From positions 930,001 through 994,000 of the forward strand of contig NZ_CP106738.1 in assembly GCF_025639885.1 (NCBI RefSeq): a stretch of 64,000 bases of DNA, read 5' to 3'. Of this stretch, positions 7,748-16,231 are shown one piece after another (the first letter of the stretch is position 1; the number at the start of each line of letters is the position of its first letter). The DNA comes from Roseovarius pelagicus. Lineage in GTDB: Bacteria > Pseudomonadota > Alphaproteobacteria > Rhodobacterales > Rhodobacteraceae. The notes beneath the pieces are model-generated. The model ran no database searches, was not told where the DNA came from, and saw only the letters and a program-made list of their open reading frames with translations. Both the position numbers and the translations under genes were made by a program.

Positions 7748-7909
7748 ATGCTGTACTGGGCCGTGATCTGTTTCCTGATCGCGATCCTTGCGGGTGCGTT
7801 CGGATTCTTGGGCGTCGCGTCAGCCTCTGCCGGGGTGGCGCAGTTGCTGTTCTATGTCTTTCTGGGGTTTTTCTTGGTGGCCTACGTCGTGCATCTCTTG
7901 GAGAGGTAA
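7748..7909 (+). CDS. DUF1328 (YtjA-like) small membrane protein
   Basis: This 53-residue protein starts MLYWAVICFLIAILAGAFGF and has a second hydrophobic helix that ends in VVHLLER. The size, the two helices and the MLYWA start are typical of DUF1328/YtjA peptides, which are conserved and stress-associated but lack a known biochemical role. The ribosome-binding site GAAAGGA lies 7 bases upstream. The gene sits alone between an EcfG-like promoter and a terminator, immediately next to phyR. That placement fits membership in the general stress regulon. Confidence 0.85.
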   Translation: MLYWAVICFLIAILAGAFGFLGVASASAGVAQLLFYVFLGFFLVAYVVHLLER

Positions 7910-7938
7910 GGCATCCGTCCGTGACCATCGGAATCAAC

Positions 7939-7972
7939 AAAAGGCCCCCAATTACGACAAGGAGGCCTTTTT
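7939..7972. terminator. Bidirectional terminator between DUF1328 and phyR
   Basis: AAAAGGCC (7939-7946) pairs with GGCCTTTT (7964-7971). T-runs follow on both strands, so it can serve the DUF1328 gene on plus and phyR on minus. Confidence 0.75.
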
Positions 7973-7991
7973 AATGTGGTCTTCAACCCTA

Positions 7992-8816
7992 TCAGGTGGT
8001 GATAGAGGCACTGCTGGCAAAGAACATCGCCTGACTTACTGCCGAATGAACCTGCTCTTCAGAGTATGGCTTGGTAATCAGAAACGCGGGTTCCGGACGT
8101 TCGCCCGTCAACAGTCGCTCGGGGAAAGCGGTGATGAACACGACCGGCACGTCGCCCTGCTCTTTCAGGATATGCGCCACCGCGTCGATGCCGGAAGATT
8201 TGTCCGCCAGTTGAATATCGGCCAGTATCATATCAGGAGGGTCTTTGCGCGCCATTTCGATCGCAGCATCCCGCGTACGCGCATTGCCGGTGACATGGTG
8301 GCCCATCTGCTCGACGATGGCCATTATATCCATCGCAATGATCGCCTCGTCCTCGATCACCAGAATGCGCCCCGTCACGGTTTTGGCCATTTCGCTACGT
8401 GCAATTCGCAGCAGTTCGACGGCTTCGTCTTCCTCGACGCCGATGACCTCACCAATCTGGTTTGTGGTTAACCCCTCGATGGCATGCAGTAGCAGAACCT
8501 CGCGGCTGTGTTTGGTCAATCCGGCCATGCGCCATTGCGCCCGCGCCTCGGGTGATCCGTCGCCCTCGCCGTCCGCCTGATCGACCGGTGCCCCGGAGGA
8601 CACCCAGATCTGGTTGAACGCCTTGAACAACGCAACCTTGGCGGAATGACCAGCGTCGAACAGACTCCGGTCCTCCAGAATGGCCTCTAGCGTGGCCGCG
8701 GCATAGGTGTCTCCGGTTTTTTGATTGCCGGTTAGTGCGCGCGCATAGCGGCGAAGGTAAGGTAGCTCTTGTCCGATCAAGTCCGCTATGTTTGCGTGTC
8801 CCATCGTTTGCGTCAT
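7992..8816 (-). CDS. phyR: PhyR, general stress response anti-anti-sigma regulator
   Basis: This 274-residue protein joins an EcfG-like sigma domain (about residues 10-140) to a C-terminal receiver domain (about 150-265). The receiver keeps its acidic pair (ILVIEDE), the phosphoacceptor Asp200 (MILADIQL) and the Lys in FLITKPY. In this family, phosphorylation exposes the sigma-like domain, which sequesters NepR and frees EcfG. GAGGA 4 bases before the ATG supports the start. It is divergent from nepR-ecfG, and an exact EcfG promoter at 8853-8877 gives positive feedback. Confidence 0.97.
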   Translation of the reverse strand: MTQTMGHANIADLIGQELPYLRRYARALTGNQKTGDTYAAATLEAILEDRSLFDAGHSAKVALFKAFNQIWVSSGAPVDQADGEGDGSPEARAQWRMAGLTKHSREVLLLHAIEGLTTNQIGEVIGVEEDEAVELLRIARSEMAKTVTGRILVIEDEAIIAMDIMAIVEQMGHHVTGNARTRDAAIEMARKDPPDMILADIQLADKSSGIDAVAHILKEQGDVPVVFITAFPERLLTGERPEPAFLITKPYSEEQVHSAVSQAMFFASSASITT

Positions 8817-8845
8817 GTCGTCCTCAATTATTTTCTATGTTATCG

Positions 8846-8870
8846 GGAACCGAACGCCGATCAACGTGTT
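8846..8870 (+). promoter_or_regulatory. Candidate EcfG-type promoter for nepR-ecfG
   Basis: GGAAC (8846-8850), 16 bases, TGTT (8867-8870), with one -10 mismatch. It overlaps the divergent phyR promoter almost completely; together they form an inverted repeat GGGAACC/GGTTCCC (8845-8851 and 8872-8878). Confidence 0.5.
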
Positions 8871-8877
8871 AGGTTCC
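8853..8877 (-). promoter_or_regulatory. EcfG-type promoter for phyR
   Basis: On the minus strand it reads GGAAC (8877-8873), 16 bases, CGTT (8856-8853), an exact consensus match. The expected start is about 30 bases before the phyR ATG. Confidence 0.8.
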
Positions 8878-8945
8878 CATCGGTAAGCGAAAAAACCGTT
8901 CGTGCAGCGCGGATCTAATGAAACGAACAGAAGAAGTTCGAAAAT

Positions 8946-9113
8946 ATGCCAAAAAAAAGCAGAGTAAAACGTTTGGAAGATGACATAGATAACAACCTTC
9001 GCCGGGTATACAGCGAAGCGGTACAAGAGCAGGTCCCCGACCGATTTACCAAACTGTTGGAGCAATTGCGTCAACAGGAAAGTGAAGATCGAGAGGATGG
9101 GCATCAGGTGTGA
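8946..9113 (+). CDS. nepR: NepR, anti-sigma factor of EcfG
   Basis: This 55-residue protein contains the NepR core: LRRVYSEAVQEQVPDRFTKL, followed by LEQLR, with charged disordered ends. NepR wraps around EcfG and blocks it until phosphorylated PhyR competes. The gene is short and sits exactly where expected, between phyR and ecfG. Its TGA overlaps the GTG of ecfG by GTGA, so the two are translationally coupled and made in fixed ratio. The ribosome-binding site upstream is weak (GAAG). Confidence 0.95.
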   Translation: MPKKSRVKRLEDDIDNNLRRVYSEAVQEQVPDRFTKLLEQLRQQESEDREDGHQV

Positions 9114-9664
9114 CCGAATATATGGACCCCAAGGACGAGCTGGTGACACATCTGCCCGCAATGCGGGCCTTCGCCATGAGCCTGACGCGCAACGCAGCGA
9201 CCGCTGACGATCTGGTACAAGACGCAGTCGTTAAGGCGTGGAGCAATTTTGACAAGTTCCAGCCCGGCACTAATCTGCGCGCGTGGCTGTTTACCATCTT
9301 GCGCAATACTTTCTACTCGTTGCACCGCAAGCGCCGCCGCGAAGTCGAGGATCCTGATGGGGTGATGGCGGATCAACTGTCAGAAAAGCCCGAACATGAC
9401 GGGCGTTTGGCCATGAACGACTTCCGTACCGCGTTCGCCCAGCTTAATGACGAACAACGCGAGGCGCTGGTATTGGTCGGGGCAGAAGGATTCTCCTATG
9501 AGGAGGCCGCCGAAATGTGCGGCTGCGCTGTCGGCACAATCAAAAGCCGCACCAACCGCGCCCGCAAGAGGCTGGCAGAGTTGATGAATGTTGATGACGA
9601 GGACGAGTTGGAAATGACCGACGCTGCAACAATAGCCGTCATAACGGCCAAGCCAGCAGCATGA
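9110..9664 (+). CDS. ecfG: EcfG, general stress response ECF sigma factor
   Basis: This 184-residue protein has sigma region 2 (TADDLVQDAVVKAWSNFDKF, then LRAWLFTILRN) and region 4 (FSYEEAAEMCGCAVGTIKSR). The size and the NepR/PhyR neighbours place it in the ECF15/EcfG group, which reads GGAAC-N16/17-CGTT promoters. The GTG at 9110 overlaps the nepR stop; an ATG 12 bases later is an alternative start. The 3' end overlaps the kinase gene by ATGA. A C-terminal acidic tail of about 25 residues is longer than in many homologues. Confidence 0.96.
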   Translation: MTEYMDPKDELVTHLPAMRAFAMSLTRNAATADDLVQDAVVKAWSNFDKFQPGTNLRAWLFTILRNTFYSLHRKRRREVEDPDGVMADQLSEKPEHDGRLAMNDFRTAFAQLNDEQREALVLVGAEGFSYEEAAEMCGCAVGTIKSRTNRARKRLAELMNVDDEDELEMTDAATIAVITAKPAA

Positions 9665-11406
9665 ACCGTCTGCCTCGCGCAGACGGAACGCGGACGCAGA
9701 TGCGGCTGGTCGTACAGTTGATTGCGATCCTCAGCATCGCGATACTGCCGCTGGGTTTGATTTCGGTCTATCAGACCTCTAACGTGCTGCGCGAAACGCG
9801 GTCGCTGTCGGCGACCGCGTTGTTGCAGAAAACCCAGTCAATCACGGCAGCAGAGCGCGAGCTGATTCAGTCTGCAATCGGTGCAGCCAAGGCAATATCC
9901 TCGGCCGCATCTGTACTGGGTTCCAGTACGGACACATGCGACGAGGTGTTCGCCCAACTCGTCCAGCAAGAAGCGCGCTATGTGTTTGCCGGATACGTCA
10001 CCGAGGCAGGAGAACTGCGGTGCTCTTCTTCCGGTGAACACCAGCAGCTGTCAGAAGATGACGTTTTCGCCGACCATCAGGCCAATCTTGAACCGCGGGT
10101 CGAGACCCGCTCCAGCGCGGTTCTGAGTGGTCGGATCGTACTCAGTGTCAGCGTGCCGGTAATTGACAATGGCGCATTCCTTGGCGCGGTCTGGATCGCG
10201 ATTCCCTACACGGTCGCAAACCAGCTGCTGACAGGTGACGATCAGGCTGTCGATCTCTTGATTTTCGATTCCAGAGGAGAGGTTCTGGCAACCGAAACTT
10301 TTGACGATGATCGGCGCATGTCCCAGCCCGCCGATATGAGATTGATCGACCTCGTACCGGGGCAGGCCCGCACATTTCAGCATCAAAATCGCGCCGGGGT
10401 AGAGCGCGACTTTGCCGTGGTCCCGATTGTCGAAGGTATCGTTTATGGTCTGGGCAGTTGGGAACCGCAACGCAGCGGCGCGTTGTTTGGGGCCACCTCG
10501 GCCATTGCGCTATATTTTCCACTGTTGATGTGGGCAGCGGCCATGATCGTGGCCTATTTCGGCATCAATCGGTTGGTGGTGCGGCACATCCGCCGGCTGC
10601 GCAACTGGATGCGCATGTATGCAGCAGGGCGTATTGATTTCAGCGAGGCCAAGCTCGACAGCGCCCCTGAAGAGCTGGAAGTCGTCGCCGAAGCATTTCG
10701 CAAAATGGCCCGCAAGCTGAGTGACCACGAACGCCGCCGCGAAGAGGATCTGGCGGAAAAAACTATTCTGCTCAAGGAAGTCCACCACCGGGTCAAGAAC
10801 AACCTGCAACTAATTTCCAGCATCATGAACATGCAAATCCGCAAGTCATCCAGCCCGGAGGCACGCACGCTCTTGCGCCGGGTTCAGGATCGGGTGATGG
10901 CTCTGGCTGCAATTCACCGCACATTATACACCGCGCGCACCCTATCGGTGGTACCCGCCGATAATCTGCTAAAGACGATTGTCGGCGAGTTGGTCAAAGT
11001 TGGCGGGACCGAGGATGGCGACCGTCACATTTCGGTCTCGACCTATATTTGCCCGGCAGAGATCACCCCGGATCAGGCTGTGCCACTGTGCCTCTTGGCG
11101 ACAGAGGCTGCCATGAACGCTGTCAAATACGCGGGGCCCAGCCATGGAAAACCCGCATGGATGCAAGTAATCCTGCATGATGAAGGCGACAACATCTATT
11201 GCCTCAGCGTTGTAAACTCCCGCGATGAAACGGCAAAACCTATTGATGATGGCACACCGTCGGGCCTCGGCTCGCAACTGATCGAATCCTTTGTGATGCA
11301 GCTCGACGGAGAACTTAAGGTGACCGACCTGCCCCACCGCTACGAAGTGCATGTCACTTTCAAGGCACAAGAGGCCGACCTTAGTTCAGAGCATGTCGAT
11401 TACTGA
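9661..11406 (+). CDS. HisKA_2-type sensor histidine kinase of the stress locus
   Basis: This 581-residue protein has a membrane helix at about residues 15-38, an extracytoplasmic sensing domain (about 39-275), a second helix (about 278-302), a HAMP-like linker, and the HisKA_2 box KEVHHRVKNNLQLISSIMNM, with the phosphorylated His at 375 or 376. The ATPase part has TEAAMNAVKYAG and GLGSQLIESFV. This architecture is that of PhyK-type kinases that phosphorylate PhyR. It is translated from an ATGA overlap with ecfG, so sensor and sigma factor are made together. The sensed signal is unknown. Confidence 0.92.
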   Translation: MNRLPRADGTRTQMRLVVQLIAILSIAILPLGLISVYQTSNVLRETRSLSATALLQKTQSITAAERELIQSAIGAAKAISSAASVLGSSTDTCDEVFAQLVQQEARYVFAGYVTEAGELRCSSSGEHQQLSEDDVFADHQANLEPRVETRSSAVLSGRIVLSVSVPVIDNGAFLGAVWIAIPYTVANQLLTGDDQAVDLLIFDSRGEVLATETFDDDRRMSQPADMRLIDLVPGQARTFQHQNRAGVERDFAVVPIVEGIVYGLGSWEPQRSGALFGATSAIALYFPLLMWAAAMIVAYFGINRLVVRHIRRLRNWMRMYAAGRIDFSEAKLDSAPEELEVVAEAFRKMARKLSDHERRREEDLAEKTILLKEVHHRVKNNLQLISSIMNMQIRKSSSPEARTLLRRVQDRVMALAAIHRTLYTARTLSVVPADNLLKTIVGELVKVGGTEDGDRHISVSTYICPAEITPDQAVPLCLLATEAAMNAVKYAGPSHGKPAWMQVILHDEGDNIYCLSVVNSRDETAKPIDDGTPSGLGSQLIESFVMQLDGELKVTDLPHRYEVHVTFKAQEADLSSEHVDY

Positions 11407-11425
11407 TCCCGACGCCCGTAGCGCC

Positions 11426-11450
11426 GGAACCATTGCCGGTGCAGCGCGTT
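11426..11450 (+). promoter_or_regulatory. EcfG-type general stress promoter
   Basis: GGAAC (11426-11430), 16 bases, CGTT (11447-11450) is an exact match. It lies 39 bases before the ATG of the small lipoprotein gene. Confidence 0.78.
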
Positions 11451-11488
11451 CTGTCTGTAGAACGAGCCATAAACCAATGGAGCATCCA

Positions 11489-11629
11489 ATGACTTCGACG
11501 CTACGCTGTATGATCGCCGCCATGACTCTGTTTGGCCTCGCCGCCTGCGAAACCGTACAAGGTGCCGGCAAGGACATCCAATCGGCTGGCAAGGCGATCA
11601 CCGACACAGCCGAGGACGCGGAAAGCTGA
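11489..11629 (+). CDS. Entericidin-like small lipoprotein
   Basis: This 46-residue peptide starts MTSTLRCMIAAMTLFGLAAC, a lipoprotein signal with a lipobox ending in Cys20. The mature part ETVQGAGKDIQSAGKAITDT repeats the Gly/Ala-Gly-Lys-Asp/Ala-Ile pattern of entericidin A/B. The start is fixed by GGAG 7 bases upstream. An exact EcfG promoter precedes it, which parallels the stationary-phase control of entericidin B in enterobacteria. Mature entericidins are cell-envelope lipoproteins of uncertain action. Confidence 0.85.
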   Translation: MTSTLRCMIAAMTLFGLAACETVQGAGKDIQSAGKAITDTAEDAES

Positions 11630-11666
11630 CCATTGGCAAATGGTGCAATCCGCATGTTGCTCGCCC

Positions 11667-11718
11667 TTGGCGTGACAGGGGCTTGTCCCTATAAGGGCGG
11701 CACATTCCCTTGGACAAG
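11667..11718 (+). promoter_or_regulatory. hisB promoter with overlapping inverted repeat
   Basis: TTGGCG (11667-11672), 17 bases, TATAAG (11690-11695) resembles a sigma-70 promoter. CTTGTCC (11682-11688) and GGACAAG (11712-11718), with AAGGG/CCCTT nested inside, form a symmetric element across the -10 and start region, suitable for a repressor or hairpin. Confidence 0.45.
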
Positions 11719-11726
11719 AGATCACC

Positions 11727-12314
11727 ATGCGCCGTGCCACAGTGACCCGCAAGACAAACGAGACTGATATTACTGTCGAAATCGCCCTCGATGGTTCTGG
11801 TATGTATGACAATGAAACCGGTGTCGGTTTCTTCGATCACATGCTGGATCAACTCGCACGCCATTCGCTGATCGACATGACCGTGCGTTGCGCGGGGGAT
11901 CTGCATATCGACGACCATCACACTGTCGAAGACGTCGGCATCGCGCTGGGTCAGGCCTTGAACGAAGCACTGGGCGACAAACGCGGCATCCACCGTTATG
12001 GCAGTTGCCTGCTGCCGATGGATGATGCGTTGGTGCGCGCCGCACTGGACTTGAGCGGACGCCCCTATCTGGTCTGGAACGTTGACCTTCCCACCGCCAA
12101 AATCGGCTCGTTCGACACCGAACTGGTGCGCGAATTCTTTCAGGCGCTTACCACTCATTCCGGTATGACACTGCATGTGGATGCCCTGCACGGGATCAAC
12201 AGCCACCACATCGCCGAAGCAGCGTTCAAGGCAGTTGCCCGTGCGCTGCGGTCGGCGATTGAGACGGATCCACGCAAATCGGACGCGATCCCGTCCACCA
12301 AGGGGGCGCTGTAG
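11727..12314 (+). CDS. hisB: Imidazoleglycerol-phosphate dehydratase
   Basis: This 195-residue enzyme catalyses the sixth step of histidine synthesis. Both metal-binding signatures are present: [17 protein letters not shown] near residue 65 and [16 protein letters not shown] near 160, plus the second-half motif [10 protein letters not shown]. The length matches the monofunctional form, without the phosphatase domain found in enterobacteria. It heads a hisB-hisH-glsA operon, with hisH 5 bases downstream. Confidence 0.97.
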   Translation: MRRATVTRKTNETDITVEIALDGSGMYDNETGVGFFDHMLDQLARHSLIDMTVRCAGDLHIDDHHTVEDVGIALGQALNEALGDKRGIHRYGSCLLPMDDALVRAALDLSGRPYLVWNVDLPTAKIGSFDTELVREFFQALTTHSGMTLHVDALHGINSHHIAEAAFKAVARALRSAIETDPRKSDAIPSTKGAL

Positions 12315-12319
12315 GCCAC

Positions 12320-12958
12320 ATGAGCACCGTCATCGTCGATTACGAGAGCGGCAACCTGCATTCCGCCGAGAAAGCGTTTCAGCGCATGGCACGCGAAGGC
12401 GACGCTGGCGATGTTGTCGTAACCTCGGACCCCGAGGTGATACTGGCAGCCGATCGCATCGTGCTGCCCGGCGACGGTGCCTTTCCGGCCTGCCGTGCGG
12501 CGCTGTTCGATCATCGTGGTGTCTATGAGGCGATCCACGAGGTTGTAATCACGCACGGCCGTCCGTTTCTGGGCATCTGCATCGGAATGCAGATGCTGGC
12601 CACACGTGGGCTGGAATACGCTGAGACGCCCGGTTTCGACTGGATCGGCGGTACCGTCGCGCCGATCATCCCCAGCGATAGTATGCTGAAGGTACCGCAT
12701 ATGGGGTGGAACGATCTGGTCGTGGACCAGAGCCATCCGGTCCTGGCAGGAGTTGAGACCGGGCAGCACGCCTATTTCGTACATTCGTATCAGTTTCAGG
12801 TGGCCGACCCTGCGCATCTGCTGGCGCATGTGGACTACGCGGGTCCCGTAACCGCCATCGTCGGGCGCGACAATATCATCGGCACGCAGTTTCACCCTGA
12901 AAAGAGCCAGCATACCGGGCTGTCTCTGATCGCCAACTTTCTACGCTGGCAGCCCTGA
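12320..12958 (+). CDS. hisH: Imidazole glycerol phosphate synthase, glutaminase subunit
   Basis: This 212-residue class I amidotransferase supplies ammonia to HisF. The nucleophile Cys lies in [11 protein letters not shown], and the catalytic His-Glu pair in [23 protein letters not shown] at the N-terminus is the family start. It lies 5 bases after hisB; its partner hisF is 4 kb further on, with hisA between. Confidence 0.97.
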   Translation: MSTVIVDYESGNLHSAEKAFQRMAREGDAGDVVVTSDPEVILAADRIVLPGDGAFPACRAALFDHRGVYEAIHEVVITHGRPFLGICIGMQMLATRGLEYAETPGFDWIGGTVAPIIPSDSMLKVPHMGWNDLVVDQSHPVLAGVETGQHAYFVHSYQFQVADPAHLLAHVDYAGPVTAIVGRDNIIGTQFHPEKSQHTGLSLIANFLRWQP

Positions 12959-12960
12959 CG

Positions 12961-13893
12961 GTGGAGGAGGATAAGCTTCAGCGTATTCTCGATCAGGTCG
13001 CTGACGCGGCCTTTGCTACTGCGGACAAGGGACGCGTCGCCGACTACATCCCCGAACTGGCTGCCGTTGATCCTGACCAATTCGCCATCGCTGTTGCCCG
13101 TCCCGGCCACCCGACGCTGACCGCTGGTCGGGCGCAAAAAGCCTTTTCCATTCAATCGGTTTCCAAGGTCTTCACCCTCGCCGTAGCCTTGGGGAAACTC
13201 GGTGATCGGCTCTGGAACCGTGTCGGGCGCGAACCCTCGGGGCAGGCCTTTGACAGTGTGATCTTGCTGGAGCAGGAAAAGGGACGCCCGCGTAATCCGT
13301 TTATCAACGCCGGTGCCATCGTAACCACCGACGCCGTTCTTGAAGGCTCCGAACCCAAGGAAGCATTGGCCGCCATCCTGAGATTTGTGCGTGAGGCGGC
13401 AGGCGACGATGCCATCCATATCAACGACAGCGTGGCACAATCAGAGATCGCTACCGGGCACCGCAACTTTGCGTTGGCCCATTACCTGCTGTCGCATGGC
13501 AATCTGCAACACCCGCCGGAATTGACGCTGGGCACGTATTTTCACCAATGCGCCATTGAGATGAACTGCGCACAGCTGGCCGATGCAGGGTTGTTCCTGA
13601 CCGCCTGCGACGGCGCGCCACGCATGGTATCACCCAGCCGAATCCGCCGGATCAACGCGCTGATGATGACCTGCGGACATTACGATGGTTCGGGCGATTA
13701 TGCCTACCGCGTCGGCCTGCCCGGCAAGAGCGGCGTCGGCGGCGGTATCCTGACCATCGCACCCGGCATCGCCTCCATCGCCGTCTGGGCGCCGGGGTTG
13801 AACCGCTATGGCAATTCCAAGCTGGGAACAGAAGCGATGCAGCGCCTGACGGATCTCACCGGATGGTCAGTATTCGGCGCGGCTGCGGGCTAG
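12961..13893 (+). CDS. glsA: Glutaminase A
   Basis: This 310-residue protein has the length of serine-dependent beta-lactamase-fold glutaminases, which convert glutamine to glutamate and ammonia. [13 protein letters not shown] carries the Ser-x-x-Lys active site near residue 65, and [10 protein letters not shown] and SGVGGGIL follow. The GTG start is 2 bases after the hisH stop, so it is co-transcribed with hisB-hisH. The N-terminal [11 protein letters not shown] aligns with the family start, supporting that GTG. Linkage to his genes may be coincidental. Confidence 0.92.
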   Translation: MEEDKLQRILDQVADAAFATADKGRVADYIPELAAVDPDQFAIAVARPGHPTLTAGRAQKAFSIQSVSKVFTLAVALGKLGDRLWNRVGREPSGQAFDSVILLEQEKGRPRNPFINAGAIVTTDAVLEGSEPKEALAAILRFVREAAGDDAIHINDSVAQSEIATGHRNFALAHYLLSHGNLQHPPELTLGTYFHQCAIEMNCAQLADAGLFLTACDGAPRMVSPSRIRRINALMMTCGHYDGSGDYAYRVGLPGKSGVGGGILTIAPGIASIAVWAPGLNRYGNSKLGTEAMQRLTDLTGWSVFGAAAG

Positions 13894-13930
13894 GGTCTGC
13901 ACCCCTGCGCCCGCAACGGTCGCGGCGTCC

Positions 13931-14323
13931 TTACTTCACCCGCTTCCAGATCTGCCCCTGACACACTGGGCCAACACAGCCTTTCACTTTCAGGTTGTTG
14001 CCGCTCAGCTTCATCTTGGCATCATATTCCTTGCGGTGCGCGGGCACGTAGACCCGGCCATCGCCATAGTTTCCGCCGCCCTGCACCGACATGTCCCAGA
14101 ACAGACGCTTGCCGACGTTGGGTGTTACGACCTCTTGGCCGTTCGGTGCGTAGGCTTTGATGATTGTGCCGCACATCATGGCGCCGCAGGGTTTGATCTC
14201 GATATGGCCAATCTGGCCCTTGGCGTCGGGCGGTGCTTGCCAGACACCCTCGACAGGGTCTTTGGCGAATGCAGGGGCTGCAAGCACAACAACGGCGATC
14301 AGTGAGAAAAGAGTTGTTTTCAC
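13931..14323 (-). CDS. DUF2147 secreted protein (copy 1)
   Basis: This 130-residue protein has a Sec signal (TLFSLIAVVVLAAPAFA) and then the DUF2147 fold: VEGVWQAP, IEIKPCGAMMCGTII, DGRVYVP and a C-terminal CVGPVCQGQIWKRV. Conserved Cys pairs suggest disulfides in the periplasm. The GTG at 14323 is chosen because GGAGG lies 8 bases upstream; the ORF itself is open much further. It is a paralogue of the next gene and reads against the his genes. Members of this family have no established function. Confidence 0.8.
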   Translation of the reverse strand: MKTTLFSLIAVVVLAAPAFAKDPVEGVWQAPPDAKGQIGHIEIKPCGAMMCGTIIKAYAPNGQEVVTPNVGKRLFWDMSVQGGGNYGDGRVYVPAHRKEYDAKMKLSGNNLKVKGCVGPVCQGQIWKRVK

Positions 14324-14488
14324 CGGCGTATCCTCCACCAGCGAACCCTCGGCCGGAGGGCGCGTGTCCCGACTCTGTTGCCGGAACACGCGAGGATTTA
14401 GGGCCATGCGCCCCACCCGTCCACAAGAATCATACGGGTACGGGCACAGGGGCAATTTTTCCCGCCCGACTGTGGCGCAGCTGCCAGA

Positions 14489-14878
14489 TTACTTGACCTT
14501 CTGCCAGGTTCCGCCATCACGGCAGATACCCAAGACGCAGCCGCTGACTTTCAAGGTGGCCCCATTGAGTTGCAGCTTGGATTTGTAGGTCTTGCCACGG
14601 TCCGGCGAATAGACCTTGCCGGTATATGCGCCGCCACCTTTGTTCACAGTCTCGGAGATGATCTTGCGTCCGATATTGTCGGATTTGATCTCTTTACCAT
14701 CCGGACCGTACGATTTGACTAGCGTACCGCACAGTTTGGCACCGCATTGATCAACTTTGATCAACCCCGAATTACCGTTGTCATCCGCAGCCGTACGCCA
14801 TGTGCCCAGCAGCGGTTCGGCTGTCGCCATGCCCGCGCCCATCAAGACCGCGACGGCGGCCAATGCAAATTTGTTCAT
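14489..14878 (-). CDS. DUF2147 secreted protein (copy 2)
   Basis: This 129-residue protein has the signal peptide [17 protein letters not shown] followed by [40 protein letters not shown] and [15 protein letters not shown]. It shares the layout of copy 1 and the same four Cys positions, so the pair arose by tandem duplication. GAGGAGG 7-8 bases upstream sets the ATG. The 165 bases between the copies hold no further gene. Function is unknown. Confidence 0.82.
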   Translation of the reverse strand: MNKFALAAVAVLMGAGMATAEPLLGTWRTAADDNGNSGLIKVDQCGAKLCGTLVKSYGPDGKEIKSDNIGRKIISETVNKGGGAYTGKVYSPDRGKTYKSKLQLNGATLKVSGCVLGICRDGGTWQKVK

Positions 14879-15014
14879 TTGGTTTCCTCCTCGTTTGTGG
14901 GTCGGACCTTGCGGGCAACCACCCCTGCGGATCAACAATGACGTTGGGTCGCGTTGCATTCCCGGCGAGCTCATGCCTAGAAGCAGGGTAACAAACACGA
15001 TTCAGGACAGACCC

Positions 15015-15737
15015 ATGATCCTATACCCCGCTATTGACCTCAAAGACGGTGCAGCCGTGCGCCTGCTGCGCGGAGACATGGCACAGGCCACCGTGTTCAA
15101 CGACGATCCGGCGGCGCAAGCATTACAATTTGTCGAGGCCGGTTGCGAATGGCTACATCTGGTGGACCTCAACGGCGCATTCGCAGGTACACCGGTGAAT
15201 GCCGCGCCAGTCGAGGCGATTTTGCAACGCTGCAAGGTGCCCGCACAGTTGGGTGGCGGTATTCGCGACATGGCCACGATCGAGATGTGGCTGTCCAAGG
15301 GGCTGGCCCGCGTGATCCTTGGCACGGTCGCGGTAGAGAACCCCGATCTGGTGCGCGAGGCCGCCCGCGCGTTTCCCGGTCAGGTCGCCGTGGGCATCGA
15401 CGCTCGTGGTGGACGCGTCGCAACCAAGGGCTGGGCAGAGGAAACGGATGTGGACGTGACCGACCTCGCCCGCAGTTTCGAGGATGTTGGCGTAGCCGCG
15501 ATCATCTACACCGACATTAACCGCGACGGCGCGATGCAGGGGCCGAACATCGACGCCACGGCGGCACTGGCCCGCGCGGTCAGCATCCCGGTGATCGCTT
15601 CGGGCGGCGTCAGTTCGTTGCAAGACCTGATCGCGCTGCGCGATTGCGGAGCGCCACTTAACGGCGCGATCTCGGGCCGGGCGCTATATGATGGCGCGTT
15701 AGATTTGCGCGAGGCGCTGACGACACTGGCAAGCTGA
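15015..15737 (+). CDS. hisA: Phosphoribosylformimino-5-aminoimidazole carboxamide ribotide isomerase
   Basis: This 240-residue (beta-alpha)8 enzyme catalyses the fourth histidine step. The N-terminal catalytic Asp is in PAIDLKDG, and the second in [25 protein letters not shown] is the phosphate-binding loop. The ORF is open far upstream, but [12 protein letters not shown] is the family start and AGGA precedes the ATG at 15015. It overlaps the next gene by one base (TGATG). Confidence 0.97.
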   Translation: MILYPAIDLKDGAAVRLLRGDMAQATVFNDDPAAQALQFVEAGCEWLHLVDLNGAFAGTPVNAAPVEAILQRCKVPAQLGGGIRDMATIEMWLSKGLARVILGTVAVENPDLVREAARAFPGQVAVGIDARGGRVATKGWAEETDVDVTDLARSFEDVGVAAIIYTDINRDGAMQGPNIDATAALARAVSIPVIASGGVSSLQDLIALRDCGAPLNGAISGRALYDGALDLREALTTLAS

Positions 15738-16201
15738 TGTTCTACCCCGACGTAAAAACTGTCCCGCTGCCCGCGAAGTGCCGCCTGTGGTCATTCCACG
15801 ACGACGGTGACTTCATTGACGGCTACCGCGTCGCGGCCCCGTTCACACCACGCGAAGCGGCTGAAATCGCAATGAAGTTCCCGGCATGGGTTTACGCCCT
15901 GATGGGGCTGCGGCAGATCGTGATGTGGCCCTTTGGGCTCAAAGGGCGCGCGGCTGGCAGCGATACCATTTCAATCTTTCCGGTGACCGAAGAGTCGGAC
16001 AGCGAGATGATCCTTGGGTTCAACGACAAACATCTCGATTTCCGTATCGCCATCTTCTCGACCGGCAGCCATGTGCATTGCGGCACATGGGTGCGGCGCA
16101 ATAACTGGCTGGGCCGCGCCTATCTCTTTGTCATCATGCCGCTTCACGTCTTTATCACCCGGCAGATGTTGGCGCGTGTCGCGCGGGCCGCTCGGACCTG
16201 A
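15737..16201 (+). CDS. DUF2867 family protein
   Basis: This 154-residue protein resembles DUF2867: a central ISIFPVTEES-type strand, EMILGFNDKHLDFRIAI, and a C-terminal half with HCGTWVRRNNWLGRAYLFVIMPLHVFI. One hydrophobic stretch near the end could touch the membrane. It overlaps the hisA stop by one base, so it is translationally coupled to hisA. No enzymatic motif is recognised. Confidence 0.7.
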   Translation: MFYPDVKTVPLPAKCRLWSFHDDGDFIDGYRVAAPFTPREAAEIAMKFPAWVYALMGLRQIVMWPFGLKGRAAGSDTISIFPVTEESDSEMILGFNDKHLDFRIAIFSTGSHVHCGTWVRRNNWLGRAYLFVIMPLHVFITRQMLARVARAART

Positions 16202-16231
16202 TCCAACACCAGCCTGCCGCGACACGCGACG

